Source: CAYHHI01 sp964356335 (GTDB taxonomy: Bacteria; Arandabacterota; Arandabacteria; Arandabacterales; Arandabacteraceae). From it: a stretch of 64,000 nt of DNA. This document shows, one piece after another, positions 1 through 7,912 of this stretch (position 1 is its first letter; every line of letters begins with the position of its first letter). The stretch lies in assembly GCA_964356335.1 (NCBI GenBank), contig CAYHHI010000008.1, positions 1-64,000 of the forward strand. The letters run 5' to 3'. A model generated the notes under the pieces. That model did no database searches. It saw nothing but the letters and a program-made list of their open reading frames with translations, and had not been told where the DNA came from. A program made the translations under genes and the position numbers.

Positions 1-268
1 CCGATATGGAAAACCAGAATAGACTCAGGAAGGAGAAGAAATCACCCCGTGCCACATCAACCAAAATCAATTCTGCACACTTATAGTTGCGCTATCGTAT
101 ACTTCCTGCTTGTCCGCTTGTATTCGTGCCTGTACTCCTGCTTGACATCCTACCTGCCATCGGCCAGGATGTGCCAGAAGGCGCAAGCTGAGCGTGAGAC
201 TGCGCGGGCGATTGCGCGTGGGATGCTTGTCTCCTTCTCGGAGAGGGCATGGCTGAGGGGCTAAAGCT
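1..268. other. No supported gene at the left edge
   Basis: I see no convincing coding region here. Open frames exist on both strands but have no recognisable motif and no ribosome binding site. The sequence is probably decayed accessory DNA, like the gene fragments that follow it. Confidence 0.4.
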
Positions 269-490
269 TCATCGGATTCGGGCGATGAGGATCGGCTCCG
301 CCCTGGCACTACTCACGCCGCGCACTTCGTCTGACATTCCTCCCATCTCCGGGCCATCGGTAAACATAGCACTGTCTTCATAATTGCACCGAAGTCGGAG
401 CTGATAGAGGTACTCAAGCAGCGTATAGGGCCTCAAGCGACGATGGACCTCCTGCTTTTCAGCCTCAGTTAGCTGGGGCAGAGGAAGGGT
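269..490 (-). pseudogene. Unidentified gene fragment (C-terminal part)
   Basis: On the minus strand an open frame ends at the TGA at 269-271. It reads ...LTEAEKQEVHRRLRPYTLLE, then YLYQLRLRCNYEDSAMFTDG, then a tail ending ARIR. The composition (an amphipathic N-terminal part, then RLR.NYEDSAMF) looks like real protein rather than a shadow frame. I see no start codon with a ribosome binding site and do not recognise the family. The adjacent recombinase fragment suggests this is mobile-element debris. The upstream boundary is approximate. Confidence 0.3.
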
Positions 491-501
491 CGGAATCTTC
501 C

Positions 502-827
502 GTGCCGATGGCCGCCTGCGGCCTCGTCAACGAATGGGCCTCACTCGCAACCGCCGGCAGCGGTCCCCTGCTCCGAGAGAAGTTGGATGGGTTGGGCAAG
601 AGACGGGGGCAGATTGAGACGAGCCTGGCGTCCCTGGAGATAACCACGGCGGAGATCGAGAGGGAGGCTGTTGACCAGGACCTCGTCATGAAGGCCCTCG
701 CCGACTTCAGCAGGGTCTTCGCGGAGATCCAGCCTACAAGCAGAAGGAACTATTGAGGCTCGTCCTTCATAAGGGGATCCTCAGCCCCGATTATGTGAAA
801 ATGGCCCTATACGGGCGACCGCCCTAG
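502..827 (+). pseudogene. Serine recombinase C-terminal fragment, frameshifted
   Basis: The frame from 502 encodes an alpha-helical segment (LREKLDGLGKRRGQIETSLA, then ITTAEIEREAVDQDLVMKAL, then FSRVFAEIQP) that resembles the coiled-coil region near the C terminus of large serine recombinases. At about 734 the frame is lost. Restoring one base there gives PYKQKELLRLVLHKGILSPD and a stop at 825-827, which is the expected continuation. No catalytic resolvase domain is present upstream, so only the 3' end of the gene survives. It sits 45 bp from the first R1 repeat. The family assignment comes from pattern resemblance and was not checked by a search. Confidence 0.5.
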
Positions 828-872
828 ATAGGGCCTCTGGCTACCGCTGGGCCGCGCCCCCACATATGTGAC

Positions 873-917
873 TGGCTCCTCGGGCAGGTGTCCCAGGGCG
901 TGGTGCTGTGGGATCAG
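873..917. repeat. R1 dispersed repeat, copy A
   Basis: TGGCTCCTCGGGCAGG followed by TGTCCCAGGGCGTGGTGCTG and TGGGATCAG. The first 16 bases match the minus-strand 3' end of a tRNA-Asn-like gene (CCTGCCCGAGGAGCCA). Other copies are at 4230, 7622 and, in part, 12131. Similarity to copy B continues for about 30 bases past 917 (GTGAACCGGCTTGCAC against GTGAAACGGATTGCAC). The copy lies just downstream of the stop of the kinase gene. The inverted pair TCCCA/TGGGA inside it could form a small hairpin. Confidence 0.75.
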
Positions 918-975
918 GTGGCGGCCCCTGTCGTGAACCGGCTTGCACCTCAAGGGCAACCCCTGGCGAGCCTCC

Positions 976-3600
976 TCACTTGAGCCCGTCCACGAGGTAG
1001 AGGTCGTCGAGGGTGCGTTTATACGTGTAGGCATAGCTCTGGCCGTCCGGCGTGAGAACCACGTTCCAGACTCCAGCACCTGCGGGATCAGGCAGGCTGA
1101 ATGTCCTCCAAAGCACTCTCTTCCCAGTCTCCACCTCGATTCGAGACACACTCATGCTGATTCCCACCCGTCCAACGTAGACGGATTGCCCATCGGGAGC
1201 CCACTGGAAAACTCCCTCTCCGGGCAGGAGTTCCGTGACCAGCCTCGGGCTGTCGCCGTTGGTCGGGCAGACATAGAGTCGTCGATCTCTGGACACCGCC
1301 ACCACGAACCGCCCGTCCGGCGAGAGCCTGACCCCGGCGATACCCTCGGGGGTAATGGCACGCGGCGGCCCACCCTGAAGATCCTGGATGTAGGTGCGCT
1401 GCGCGTGGCCCGCCTCAGATCCGGCAAAGACGATGCTCTTTCCGTCGGGCAGCCAGCGCGCACCGTAGTACTTGTCAATCTGGCCACGCGGCAGCGACGT
1501 GGAGTCCCCGGCACCCGTGGGCAGCAGGATCAGCCGCTGCGGGGGGCCGTAGTGAACAGCCAGCGCCCACTTGCCGTCCGGTGAGATGGAGCAAGCGCTG
1601 CCCTCGCCGAGTCTCACGGGCGACGAGCCGTCCATGCCTCGCAGGCAGACCGCATAGAGCGGTCCTCCATATATCCCCTCTTCTATGAAGAGAAGCGACT
1701 TGCCGTCGGCAGATATGTCTGCGGTAACCGGATAATCGAACCATCCCAACTCACGCTCTTCGTTTGCCGGGGGTGTTCGGCCGCGGATGCCCTGGGTACG
1801 GCTCCTGCGGCCAAGGAGCATCTGGCCATTCTGCCCGATCTGAGACAGAAACATCTGCCCGGCGAAGCGCGCCACGACACGCTCTTTTCCGCCTGGGGAC
1901 AAGGCTCTGAGGTCGCTTGACGCGCCATCCCGGCTGGCACAGAACCATACCTCGCGACCATCCGCAGACCAGGCCGCACCTTCGAGGTCATTCCACTGTG
2001 CCGTCCTGGCAGCAATCCGTCCCGCCGTGTCCATGATGACCATGCAGCCGCGGCTGTCCCCGGGAATCGGGTGGTCGGCGAAGGCGAGCCATTTGCCGTC
2101 ACGGGAGACGCGAATGCAGTCCAGATTCCCGGCAGTCTCGTAGAGCACATGCCCGGGTGGCATCTCAAGCCGGGCCTTGCCCCCGACATAGTGCGTGACT
2201 GCGAGTGTTTCCCCGTCGGGCAGCCAGTCGGCGTCGCCGACATCGTCGAGGATGCGTCGGGGCGCGCCACCCGAGATAGGAACCTCGGCAAGGGTACCCC
2301 GCGTCCCGATAAAGGTCGTCGCTCCGAGCAGGACGGCCATCGTCCCGCTGCGCGAGATGGATAGCAGTTTCGTTTCCGGGAGCCCCACGGCACGCGAGGT
2401 TGGGAAACCCGGCCGGGTCTCGAAGACCTCCTGCGGACGGCCATCCCATTCGGCGGAGTAGAAGACCGTCTTGCCATCCGGAGAGAAGCGGGCGGAGGCG
2501 ATGATGCCACGCTGGACGGTGAGCTGGGTGTAGGTCAGGCGCGAGGCGTCGATCAGATGCGCGCGTCGATCGTGCTTGCTGGCCATGAATCCGATCGCCG
2601 CGACCAGCACCGCGCCGGCGAGGAACACCCCAGCCGTGTATCCGAATCTGAACCTGGCCTTGGTGGGAGCACCCTTCACGGCGACGCCAAGGATGATCCC
2701 CGAAGTGTCACTCCCTGACTCGAGCGCGAACGCCAGGTCACGCGCCGACTGGAATCGCTCCTCCGGACTCTTCTCCAGGCAGTGCCGCACGATGGGCTCT
2801 AGGCCCGGCGGAATGTCGCGGCCACTCGCCGACAGCGGCGGCGGCTCGTCATTCAGAATGGAGTTCAGCGTCTCGACGTAGGAGGCGCCATGAAATGCTC
2901 GCCTTCCGCTCAACATCTCGTACAGGATCGCACCCAAGGCGAACAGGTCCGAGCGTGCATCAGCGTTCTGCCCGCGTACCTGCTCAGGCGCCATGTAACC
3001 CACCGTGCCCAGGATCGCCCCAGTCTCCGTCGCTGCGATCGAGACCATTGTCTCACCCACTGGCGCCAGCACTTCCGGTCGCGTCAACTTCGCCAGCCCG
3101 AAGTCCAACACCTTCACCCGCCCGTCCTTCGTGACGAACAGGTTCCCTGGCTTGATGTCCCGGTGAACGATGCCCTTCTCGTGCGCAGCGGCCAGCCCGT
3201 GGGCAGCCTGGGCCGCATACTCGACGGCCTTACGGGCGGCGATGGGACCCTGCTCGAGCCGGTGCCAAAGAGACTCGCCCTCCAGCAGTTCCATCACCAC
3301 GAACGGGGTGCCCTCGTAACTACCAATGTCCAGGATCGCGCAGACATTCGGGTGGTTCAGCGCACCGGCAGCCCGGGCTTCCTGCTCGAACCGCCTGATA
3401 CGGTCGGGGTCGCGCGCCAGTTCAGGCCGGATCACCTTGATCGCGACGTCCCGCCCCAGGCGAGTGTCTTGGGCCCGGTAGACCTCGCCCATCCCGCCTG
3501 CACCAATCTTCTCGATCACTCGATAATGCGAGAGGAGTGTGCCACTCGTGAGGGTCACGTGCATCTGGCTCTTGGCGTCATCACCTTGCTTGTTTTCCAT
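976..3600 (-). CDS. Membrane Ser/Thr protein kinase with TolB-like propeller
   Basis: Hanks-type kinase domain fused through one membrane helix to a large beta-propeller. Numbering here is from an upstream in-frame codon at 3636. The glycine loop GAGGMGEV is at about 45-52, then VAIK, the catalytic loop HRDIKPGN at 158-165, DFGLAKL at 178-184 and APEQ. A hydrophobic helix (about 334-352) follows. The remaining 500 residues hold repeated SPDGK/LPDGK blades like TolB and WD40 propellers. The start at 3600 (MENKQ) is preferred because TGAGG lies about 7 bases upstream and there is no good site for 3636. Family knowledge: the kinase would be cytoplasmic and the propeller periplasmic, acting as sensor. 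The ligand and substrates are unknown. R1 copy A lies about 60 bp past the stop. Confidence 0.93.
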   Translation of the reverse strand: MENKQGDDAKSQMHVTLTSGTLLSHYRVIEKIGAGGMGEVYRAQDTRLGRDVAIKVIRPELARDPDRIRRFEQEARAAGALNHPNVCAILDIGSYEGTPFVVMELLEGESLWHRLEQGPIAARKAVEYAAQAAHGLAAAHEKGIVHRDIKPGNLFVTKDGRVKVLDFGLAKLTRPEVLAPVGETMVSIAATETGAILGTVGYMAPEQVRGQNADARSDLFALGAILYEMLSGRRAFHGASYVETLNSILNDEPPPLSASGRDIPPGLEPIVRHCLEKSPEERFQSARDLAFALESGSDTSGIILGVAVKGAPTKARFRFGYTAGVFLAGAVLVAAIGFMASKHDRRAHLIDASRLTYTQLTVQRGIIASARFSPDGKTVFYSAEWDGRPQEVFETRPGFPTSRAVGLPETKLLSISRSGTMAVLLGATTFIGTRGTLAEVPISGGAPRRILDDVGDADWLPDGETLAVTHYVGGKARLEMPPGHVLYETAGNLDCIRVSRDGKWLAFADHPIPGDSRGCMVIMDTAGRIAARTAQWNDLEGAAWSADGREVWFCASRDGASSDLRALSPGGKERVVARFAGQMFLSQIGQNGQMLLGRRSRTQGIRGRTPPANEERELGWFDYPVTADISADGKSLLFIEEGIYGGPLYAVCLRGMDGSSPVRLGEGSACSISPDGKWALAVHYGPPQRLILLPTGAGDSTSLPRGQIDKYYGARWLPDGKSIVFAGSEAGHAQRTYIQDLQGGPPRAITPEGIAGVRLSPDGRFVVAVSRDRRLYVCPTNGDSPRLVTELLPGEGVFQWAPDGQSVYVGRVGISMSVSRIEVETGKRVLWRTFSLPDPAGAGVWNVVLTPDGQSYAYTYKRTLDDLYLVDGLK

Positions 3601-3778
3601 GGCAGCCTCAGGATTGCAACTAGCGTTCCACGTCAATCCTCTGTAGCAGTTTTGTCAATCTCGGATCGTGTATGTCCTCAAAGAATCCTCACTCGCACAG
3701 GGTCGATTCTAGGCTGCGGTTCCTGAACATGCAAGTGGTTTCTACCGTCAGTCGCACAGCGTTTGCAGCGGCAGACCG

Positions 3779-4219
3779 GTGGGGAGGTGTAGGATGTGGC
3801 GGATCTCGCTGGCAACTCACGGCCCCAGAAGCACTGGCTCCCCGAGCTGTACCATAGACAGAACTTTCAGAGCTGTGTTCGGCGTGCCAAGCGAAAGCAA
3901 GAAGCGTATCCCTAGAAGGACATACCGCAATCCAGTAGTTCTTGCCCTTGAATGGCAGAAGGCGCTGGATGATGGAGTATATACCTCTAGAGCCACCCTG
4001 GCTCGCGGGAAGTACCTATCTCGAGCCAGGGTGACCCAGGTTCTGGACCTGCTAAGACTCCCCTCAGACGTCCAGAAAAGGGTTATGGGACTTGGCGATC
4101 CACTGCCGTTCGGTATCATGGCGGAACGGTGGCTGCGACGGATTCTGGGCCGGTCTGAAGATGAACAGAGATCTGCTCTGGCGACAATACTCGCACGTGG
4201 GTGTGAACGCACCCCGTGA
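3779..4219 (+). CDS. ParB-like HTH protein, probable mobile-element remnant
   Basis: The C-terminal two thirds looks like a real DNA-binding domain. It has a basic patch (SESKKRIPRRTYRNPVVLAL), then EWQKALDDGVYTSRATLARG and the helix-turn-helix SRARVTQVLDLLRLPSDVQK, then a helical tail (LGDPLPFGIMAERWL). This arrangement recalls the HTH proteins found beside serine recombinases and in ParB-type proteins. The first 25 or so residues look random and have no ribosome binding site, so the true N terminus is probably missing. R1 copy B begins 11 bp after the stop. Probably a non-functional relic, since its usual partners are gone. Confidence 0.45.
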   Translation: MGRCRMWRISLATHGPRSTGSPSCTIDRTFRAVFGVPSESKKRIPRRTYRNPVVLALEWQKALDDGVYTSRATLARGKYLSRARVTQVLDLLRLPSDVQKRVMGLGDPLPFGIMAERWLRRILGRSEDEQRSALATILARGCERTP

Positions 4220-4229
4220 TCCACCTTCC

Positions 4230-4266
4230 CGGGCAGGTGTCCCAGGGCGCGGTGGTGTGGGATCAG
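4230..4266. repeat. R1 dispersed repeat, copy B
   Basis: CGGGCAGGTGTCCCAGGGCG followed by CGGTGGTGTGGGATCAG. It matches copies A and C over this stretch but lacks their TGGCTCCT edge. Homology to copy A extends to about 4297. Read on the plus strand, it and copy A encode related peptides (GQVSQGAVVWDQIA against GQVSQGVVLWDQVA), so R1 may be the 3' end of an old element gene. Confidence 0.7.
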
Positions 4267-4413
4267 ATCGCCATTGTGGTGAAACGGATTGCACATGGTG
4301 GTGTCAGGATTGGTAAGTTGGTTCTAACGGGCATGACTTAGGCATCACGCTAGACAAGAACAACGCACTCGGGTCCGTCTGGAAGGCCCGGAGCCTCATG
4401 GGGCCATTTGATA

Positions 4414-5307
4414 CTATCTGAGGATGATTGCCTTTGCGGTCGCCTTCCTCCTGTTCACCTCAAGACGTACGAAGTATATGCCTGGCGGAACCCTGTGGCA
4501 CTGATCATCATCTCCCTCCCAGGCGACTTGCGTCCTATCCTTGGCGTCTCGTGGGGCGCTGGACAGATCTCTCACCAGACGTCCGGTGGGGTCATAAATT
4601 CTCAGGGAGAAGCTGCTGGGAGCACGATCGGCCACCCACCCAATCCTCAGCCCGCCTCCTGTTGGATTCGGGCCGATAGATAACAACGGCGCACTGACAG
4701 CAGATTCAGAACCGTCGACCCCGGCTGGGGGCGTCACAACGCTGCTCGAGAAACCAGACTCGTTTCCCAACTCGTCAAACGCTGTCAATTTGTACTCGTA
4801 GTCGATGACGCCGAACTGACCTGTGCTGTCAACGCAGGTCGTATCAGAGACTTCATCGATCACGTTCCATTCGGACCATGCCAGGAAGGTCCCGCTGTCA
4901 CGCCGATACACGCGATAACCCTGCACATTGGCTTCTGGATTCCTCAGCCAACGGAGATGGACGGCCCCGCCCTCATAGAAAAGTACGGGCCCCTGTGGTG
5001 GTTCAAGGCCTGCTGGTACTATTCGGTGATGCAGGAGAATCTGACCCAGCGCAAACTGGCGATCGTAGCCAAAATTGCTCCAGCCCGAATTGAAGTGAAA
5101 GACCGTCCAGCAATTGGTTGGATCGTCAGGCGGGTCATAGCTGTCGAAGACCTCCCAGATCTCATCGAGGCCCATCCCCAGGGAATCTGCCAGTGCAGTA
5201 TCGGGGAACAGGGGAGGCTCAGGATAGGATGGATAGGGAATCTCGCCGTGGGCATCGTAGATGTCCCAGAGAGCACCGGCCGATCGCGCCTTCGCACCAA
5301 GGGCCAC
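4414..5307 (-). CDS. C-terminal part of frameshifted secreted metalloprotease (fibronectin-like and sorting domain)
   Basis: Downstream half of the gene that begins at 7123. It starts in the middle of the protease domain (GALWDIYDAHGE), runs through a fibronectin type III-like module (VHLRWLRNPEANVQGYRVYR ... YEYKLTAFDELGNESGF), and ends in a FlgD/Por-like sorting domain (GPNPTGGGLRIGW ... YDPTGRLVRDL ... PPGIYFVRLE ... AIILR). A ribosome binding site for an independent start is not evident. The frames join if one base is removed from the GGCCG run at 5278-5282, giving GAIAGALWDIYD, which fits the expected protease sequence. R1 copy B lies downstream of the stop. Possible readings are a true pseudogene, an assembly error, or less likely a programmed shift. 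Confidence 0.8.
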   Translation of the reverse strand: MALGAKARSAGALWDIYDAHGEIPYPSYPEPPLFPDTALADSLGMGLDEIWEVFDSYDPPDDPTNCWTVFHFNSGWSNFGYDRQFALGQILLHHRIVPAGLEPPQGPVLFYEGGAVHLRWLRNPEANVQGYRVYRRDSGTFLAWSEWNVIDEVSDTTCVDSTGQFGVIDYEYKLTAFDELGNESGFSSSVVTPPAGVDGSESAVSAPLLSIGPNPTGGGLRIGWVADRAPSSFSLRIYDPTGRLVRDLSSAPRDAKDRTQVAWEGDDDQCHRVPPGIYFVRLEVNRRKATAKAIILR

Positions 5308-7123
5308 CTTGGAAGTCTGAAGGATTATACTCGCTGCCGATCCAGGGGTCTTCCAAATTGACCCACAGCGTTAATGTACTGCTTCCGATGGACTCATTGT
5401 CTACATACAAGCTGTCAGCCGCAGATCCGATCCTCGCCGCTCCCGAAAAGAAATCAGCCCATCCTTCAATATAGGCCGTATTCGGATACGCGGTGTCGCT
5501 TAAGTGCCATTTGTGCCCCGGGTCATATCCCGATGGGATCTGAGCAAATTCGTGCATAAGATAATGACCGAATTCGTGCAGCAACACATCATCGTCCCAT
5601 TCATCGGTATCTGCAAGGTTTCCCCGAACCTCAATTGTTCTATCCGAGTACCCTGTAGAGCAATCATAGCCCGGTTCCCACACGGCTGTTAGAGGCGACA
5701 CCGGAGCAGTCGGGACAACCTCTCTGGCCGCGAGATAGCTTTCAAGAATATTCACAGCGCCGCTCTTAGGTTGGACTCTGTTCGTAGTCGCGGTCTCGGG
5801 ATAGCAGACTCCGAAATCGCAATCTCCACCCGGCACAAGAACTTCAGCTGGCGGACTATCGCTTCTCGATAGTCTCCATACGGTCGGATCCCTTGGATTA
5901 GGCCACGCTTGCGCACCAGGTTTCGTGACCTTGACCTTTTCATGGAAGTACTCGGGTCCCCAAGCGAACAACATCGGAGAAGCTCTGACCTGGGTGGCAT
6001 CTGATGGTATCAAGTTCGTTTGAATGAAGAAATTGCCATGGATATCAGTCGTACCCCAACCGACATACACGTTGATCTGCCCAGACCAGTAGGCCAAGAT
6101 TCCAACCTCCGCAGTCTTCACGGGCTTTGTCTCATATGCCCGCAACAGACCTTGCTCCTTGTTGTACAGGTGATCCTGGTACAGCCATCTTCCTACGAAC
6201 GTTGTCGTAGGTTCCTCAAGAGAATAGTCGTGACCACGGCTAGAATTACTACTATCAGAGCTACTATCACGAAAAAAGTTGGAATCCGGATCACCTCCCC
6301 ATCTTCCCTTGTTCTTCCGCATGAAATCATTCAGCCATCTGTCGTGCTCTCCAGCACCTGCCCTCTGCGCCTCGAGCCAACCAGCATCCAACAAGTGAAC
6401 GACCCTGCTGCTATCCGTCGCATCCGGATCGCCTATCGCATTGATGATGAGAAGGTAATTGTCTCGATCAAGGCAGAGCGCCTCGGAATCAGAGAGCGCC
6501 GGCTCGAACTTCTTCACCTCCTCGGCAATCCTACGATTACCTGCCTCCCATTCCTGGTCAGGCTTGCTCAGCCACTGATGGCCGATGTTCTCGTACTTCC
6601 AGAAAACGTTGGTCGCCTTCTGCAGCCACTCCTCCCTCGTCCCGTACTGACCGGTCGCAGGGTCCACGAGAAGGAGGTATATGTCTCCGCCGGTAGCCAG
6701 AGGCCCGTATGATTCCCCCTGAACAACCCGATCAAGATCGCCACTGATAAAGACGTAGCTCACCGGTCTCAGAATTCGACAGTGCGTCCGGAATTCCTTG
6801 GTTTCCCCAATCGTAATGCCCGAGAAGAAAAAGCTATCTTGCCCGACAATCTCTGCTGCTCGAGGAGGAAAACACCTAATCACAGCGACATAGTCCTCCG
6901 TAAGACTGCTCTCCCTCCGCGTCCAATCAGCCGTCACGCTGATCTTCATCCGATAGACTACTTCGAATGTCTCACCAATCTTCGGACACCCGCCCACTAT
7001 CCGCATTTCACCTTCAACATACCCCTCGAGAAGCGGCAAAGGCTTGCCCGCCAGATCGAACCCCATGAGAAACATTACCGACAGCCACACCGCTGCAATC
7101 GTGCCCACTGTAGTTGCTCGCAT
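5219..7123 (-). CDS. Secreted zinc metalloprotease, N-terminal part (frameshifted)
   Basis: Begins with a signal peptide (MRATTVGTIAAVWLSVMFLM) preceded by AAAGGAGG 5 bases before the ATG. Residues 35-400 form beta-rich domains of unknown type, including a regulatory-like segment at about 335-400. The zinc-binding motif HEFGH is at 516-520, followed by EGWADFF at 553-559. This is the HExxH...E layout of zincin proteases. The last 20 residues (GRCSLGHLRCPRRD...) are out of frame. The proper continuation is in the overlapping frame ending at 4414, so the intact product would be about 902 residues. It was probably exported through the outer membrane by the sorting domain encoded in the second half. 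Confidence 0.85.
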   Translation of the reverse strand: MRATTVGTIAAVWLSVMFLMGFDLAGKPLPLLEGYVEGEMRIVGGCPKIGETFEVVYRMKISVTADWTRRESSLTEDYVAVIRCFPPRAAEIVGQDSFFFSGITIGETKEFRTHCRILRPVSYVFISGDLDRVVQGESYGPLATGGDIYLLLVDPATGQYGTREEWLQKATNVFWKYENIGHQWLSKPDQEWEAGNRRIAEEVKKFEPALSDSEALCLDRDNYLLIINAIGDPDATDSSRVVHLLDAGWLEAQRAGAGEHDRWLNDFMRKNKGRWGGDPDSNFFRDSSSDSSNSSRGHDYSLEEPTTTFVGRWLYQDHLYNKEQGLLRAYETKPVKTAEVGILAYWSGQINVYVGWGTTDIHGNFFIQTNLIPSDATQVRASPMLFAWGPEYFHEKVKVTKPGAQAWPNPRDPTVWRLSRSDSPPAEVLVPGGDCDFGVCYPETATTNRVQPKSGAVNILESYLAAREVVPTAPVSPLTAVWEPGYDCSTGYSDRTIEVRGNLADTDEWDDDVLLHEFGHYLMHEFAQIPSGYDPGHKWHLSDTAYPNTAYIEGWADFFSGAARIGSAADSLYVDNESIGSSTLTLWVNLEDPWIGSEYNPSDFQGGPWCEGAIGRCSLGHLRCPRRDSLSILS

Positions 7124-7621
7124 TCTCGCCTCCTTTGAGGGTAAAGGCTGCGGGGCCGCAGTCCCTGAAGGTCAAGTCCATTGCAGGAGTCCATCAGAAA
7201 AAGTACCGCAGGCAACCCAGCGCGAGTTCCCGCTCGCCTCTTCACTATGAACATGAAGCCGAAGGATGTCAAGGTCAAACTGCAATTACGCGTTGGGGGC
7301 GCAATAGATGTAGTCTGATACCTATGGCGAGCAAGGAGCTCGCGCAGATGTCCCGGGGCGGAGTCGAGGCTACTTACCGCAGTAGGAATTCCATAGGTCA
7401 CCTTCATACCGCCCGGCACCACCTCCACAACCAGTGCATTCAGGCGTTCGCACGATATCAACGGTGGAATGTCAGTCAACATGGAGGTCTTCAACACGGA
7501 GCATTTAGTCGGAATGGATCTGGGGGCGAACAGAGGCGGTCGCGCACAGGACCTCTGAGGTGTCGCCCGAGGCAAAGCGATCATGCCATTCACGCTGCGC
7601 ACTGAGACTCTGGAATGGCGA
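7124..7621. other. Gene-poor stretch with possible decayed ORF
   Basis: No intact gene is supported. A minus-strand frame over about 7310-7495 reads like protein (MLTDIPPLISCERLNALVVE, then VVPGGMKVTYGIPTAV), but it has no ribosome binding site and runs into random-looking sequence. The region may hold a remnant of a mobile-element or cargo gene. I do not recognise a family. Confidence 0.35.
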
Positions 7622-7666
7622 TGGCTCCTCGGGCAGGTGTCCCAGGGCGCGGTGCTGTGGGATCAG
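7622..7666. repeat. R1 dispersed repeat, copy C
   Basis: TGGCTCCTCGGGCAGG followed by TGTCCCAGGGCGCGGTGCTG and TGGGATCAG. It differs from copy A at one of 45 positions. It sits 25 bp past the stop of a decayed propeller-protein fragment, much as copy A sits past the kinase stop. Confidence 0.78.
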
Positions 7667-7691
7667 GCAGCAATTAGGGCGGGCCGTTGCG

Positions 7692-7910
7692 TCAGGGCTT
7701 CAGTGCCTCCTGCCAGTTGAGTATCACCGCGATGCTGGGCGGCCCCACCCCCTCAACCAGCAGGGCGGACAACCGGTGCTCCTGATCACGGCCATGCCTA
7801 CAGCGTCCGGTGGCGGAGCGAAGAACGGGCGAGGAGTGCCATACTTGAAGGTCGGGGTTGTCCGGACCTCCACGGAAGCACCGGACCGCTCGCGTGAGCC
7901 CCGGAAGCAA
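7692..7910 (-). pseudogene. C-terminal remnant of a TolB-like propeller protein
   Basis: On the minus strand one frame gives EVRTTPTFKYGTPRPFFAPP followed by PDAVGMAVIRSTG. A one-base change of frame then gives HRLSALLVEGVGPPSIAVIL and NWQEALKP before the stop at 7692. The order ...TTPTF..GTPR.LF.PP... then ...PITVILNW..GLK-stop is typical of the C terminus of kinase-associated TolB/WD40 proteins. The fragment therefore seems to be the broken end of such a gene. It is not a copy of the intact kinase at 976-3600, whose C terminus differs. The stop of the serpin gene is 3 bp away. Confidence 0.5.
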
Positions 7911-7912
7911 CG

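Noticed and set aside
873..917. R1 as an integron attC site
   Set aside because: It lies at the 3' side of single genes as attC sites do, but it lacks the paired core sites (GTTRRRY and RYYYAAC) and a long imperfect palindrome. No IntI-like gene is in the window.
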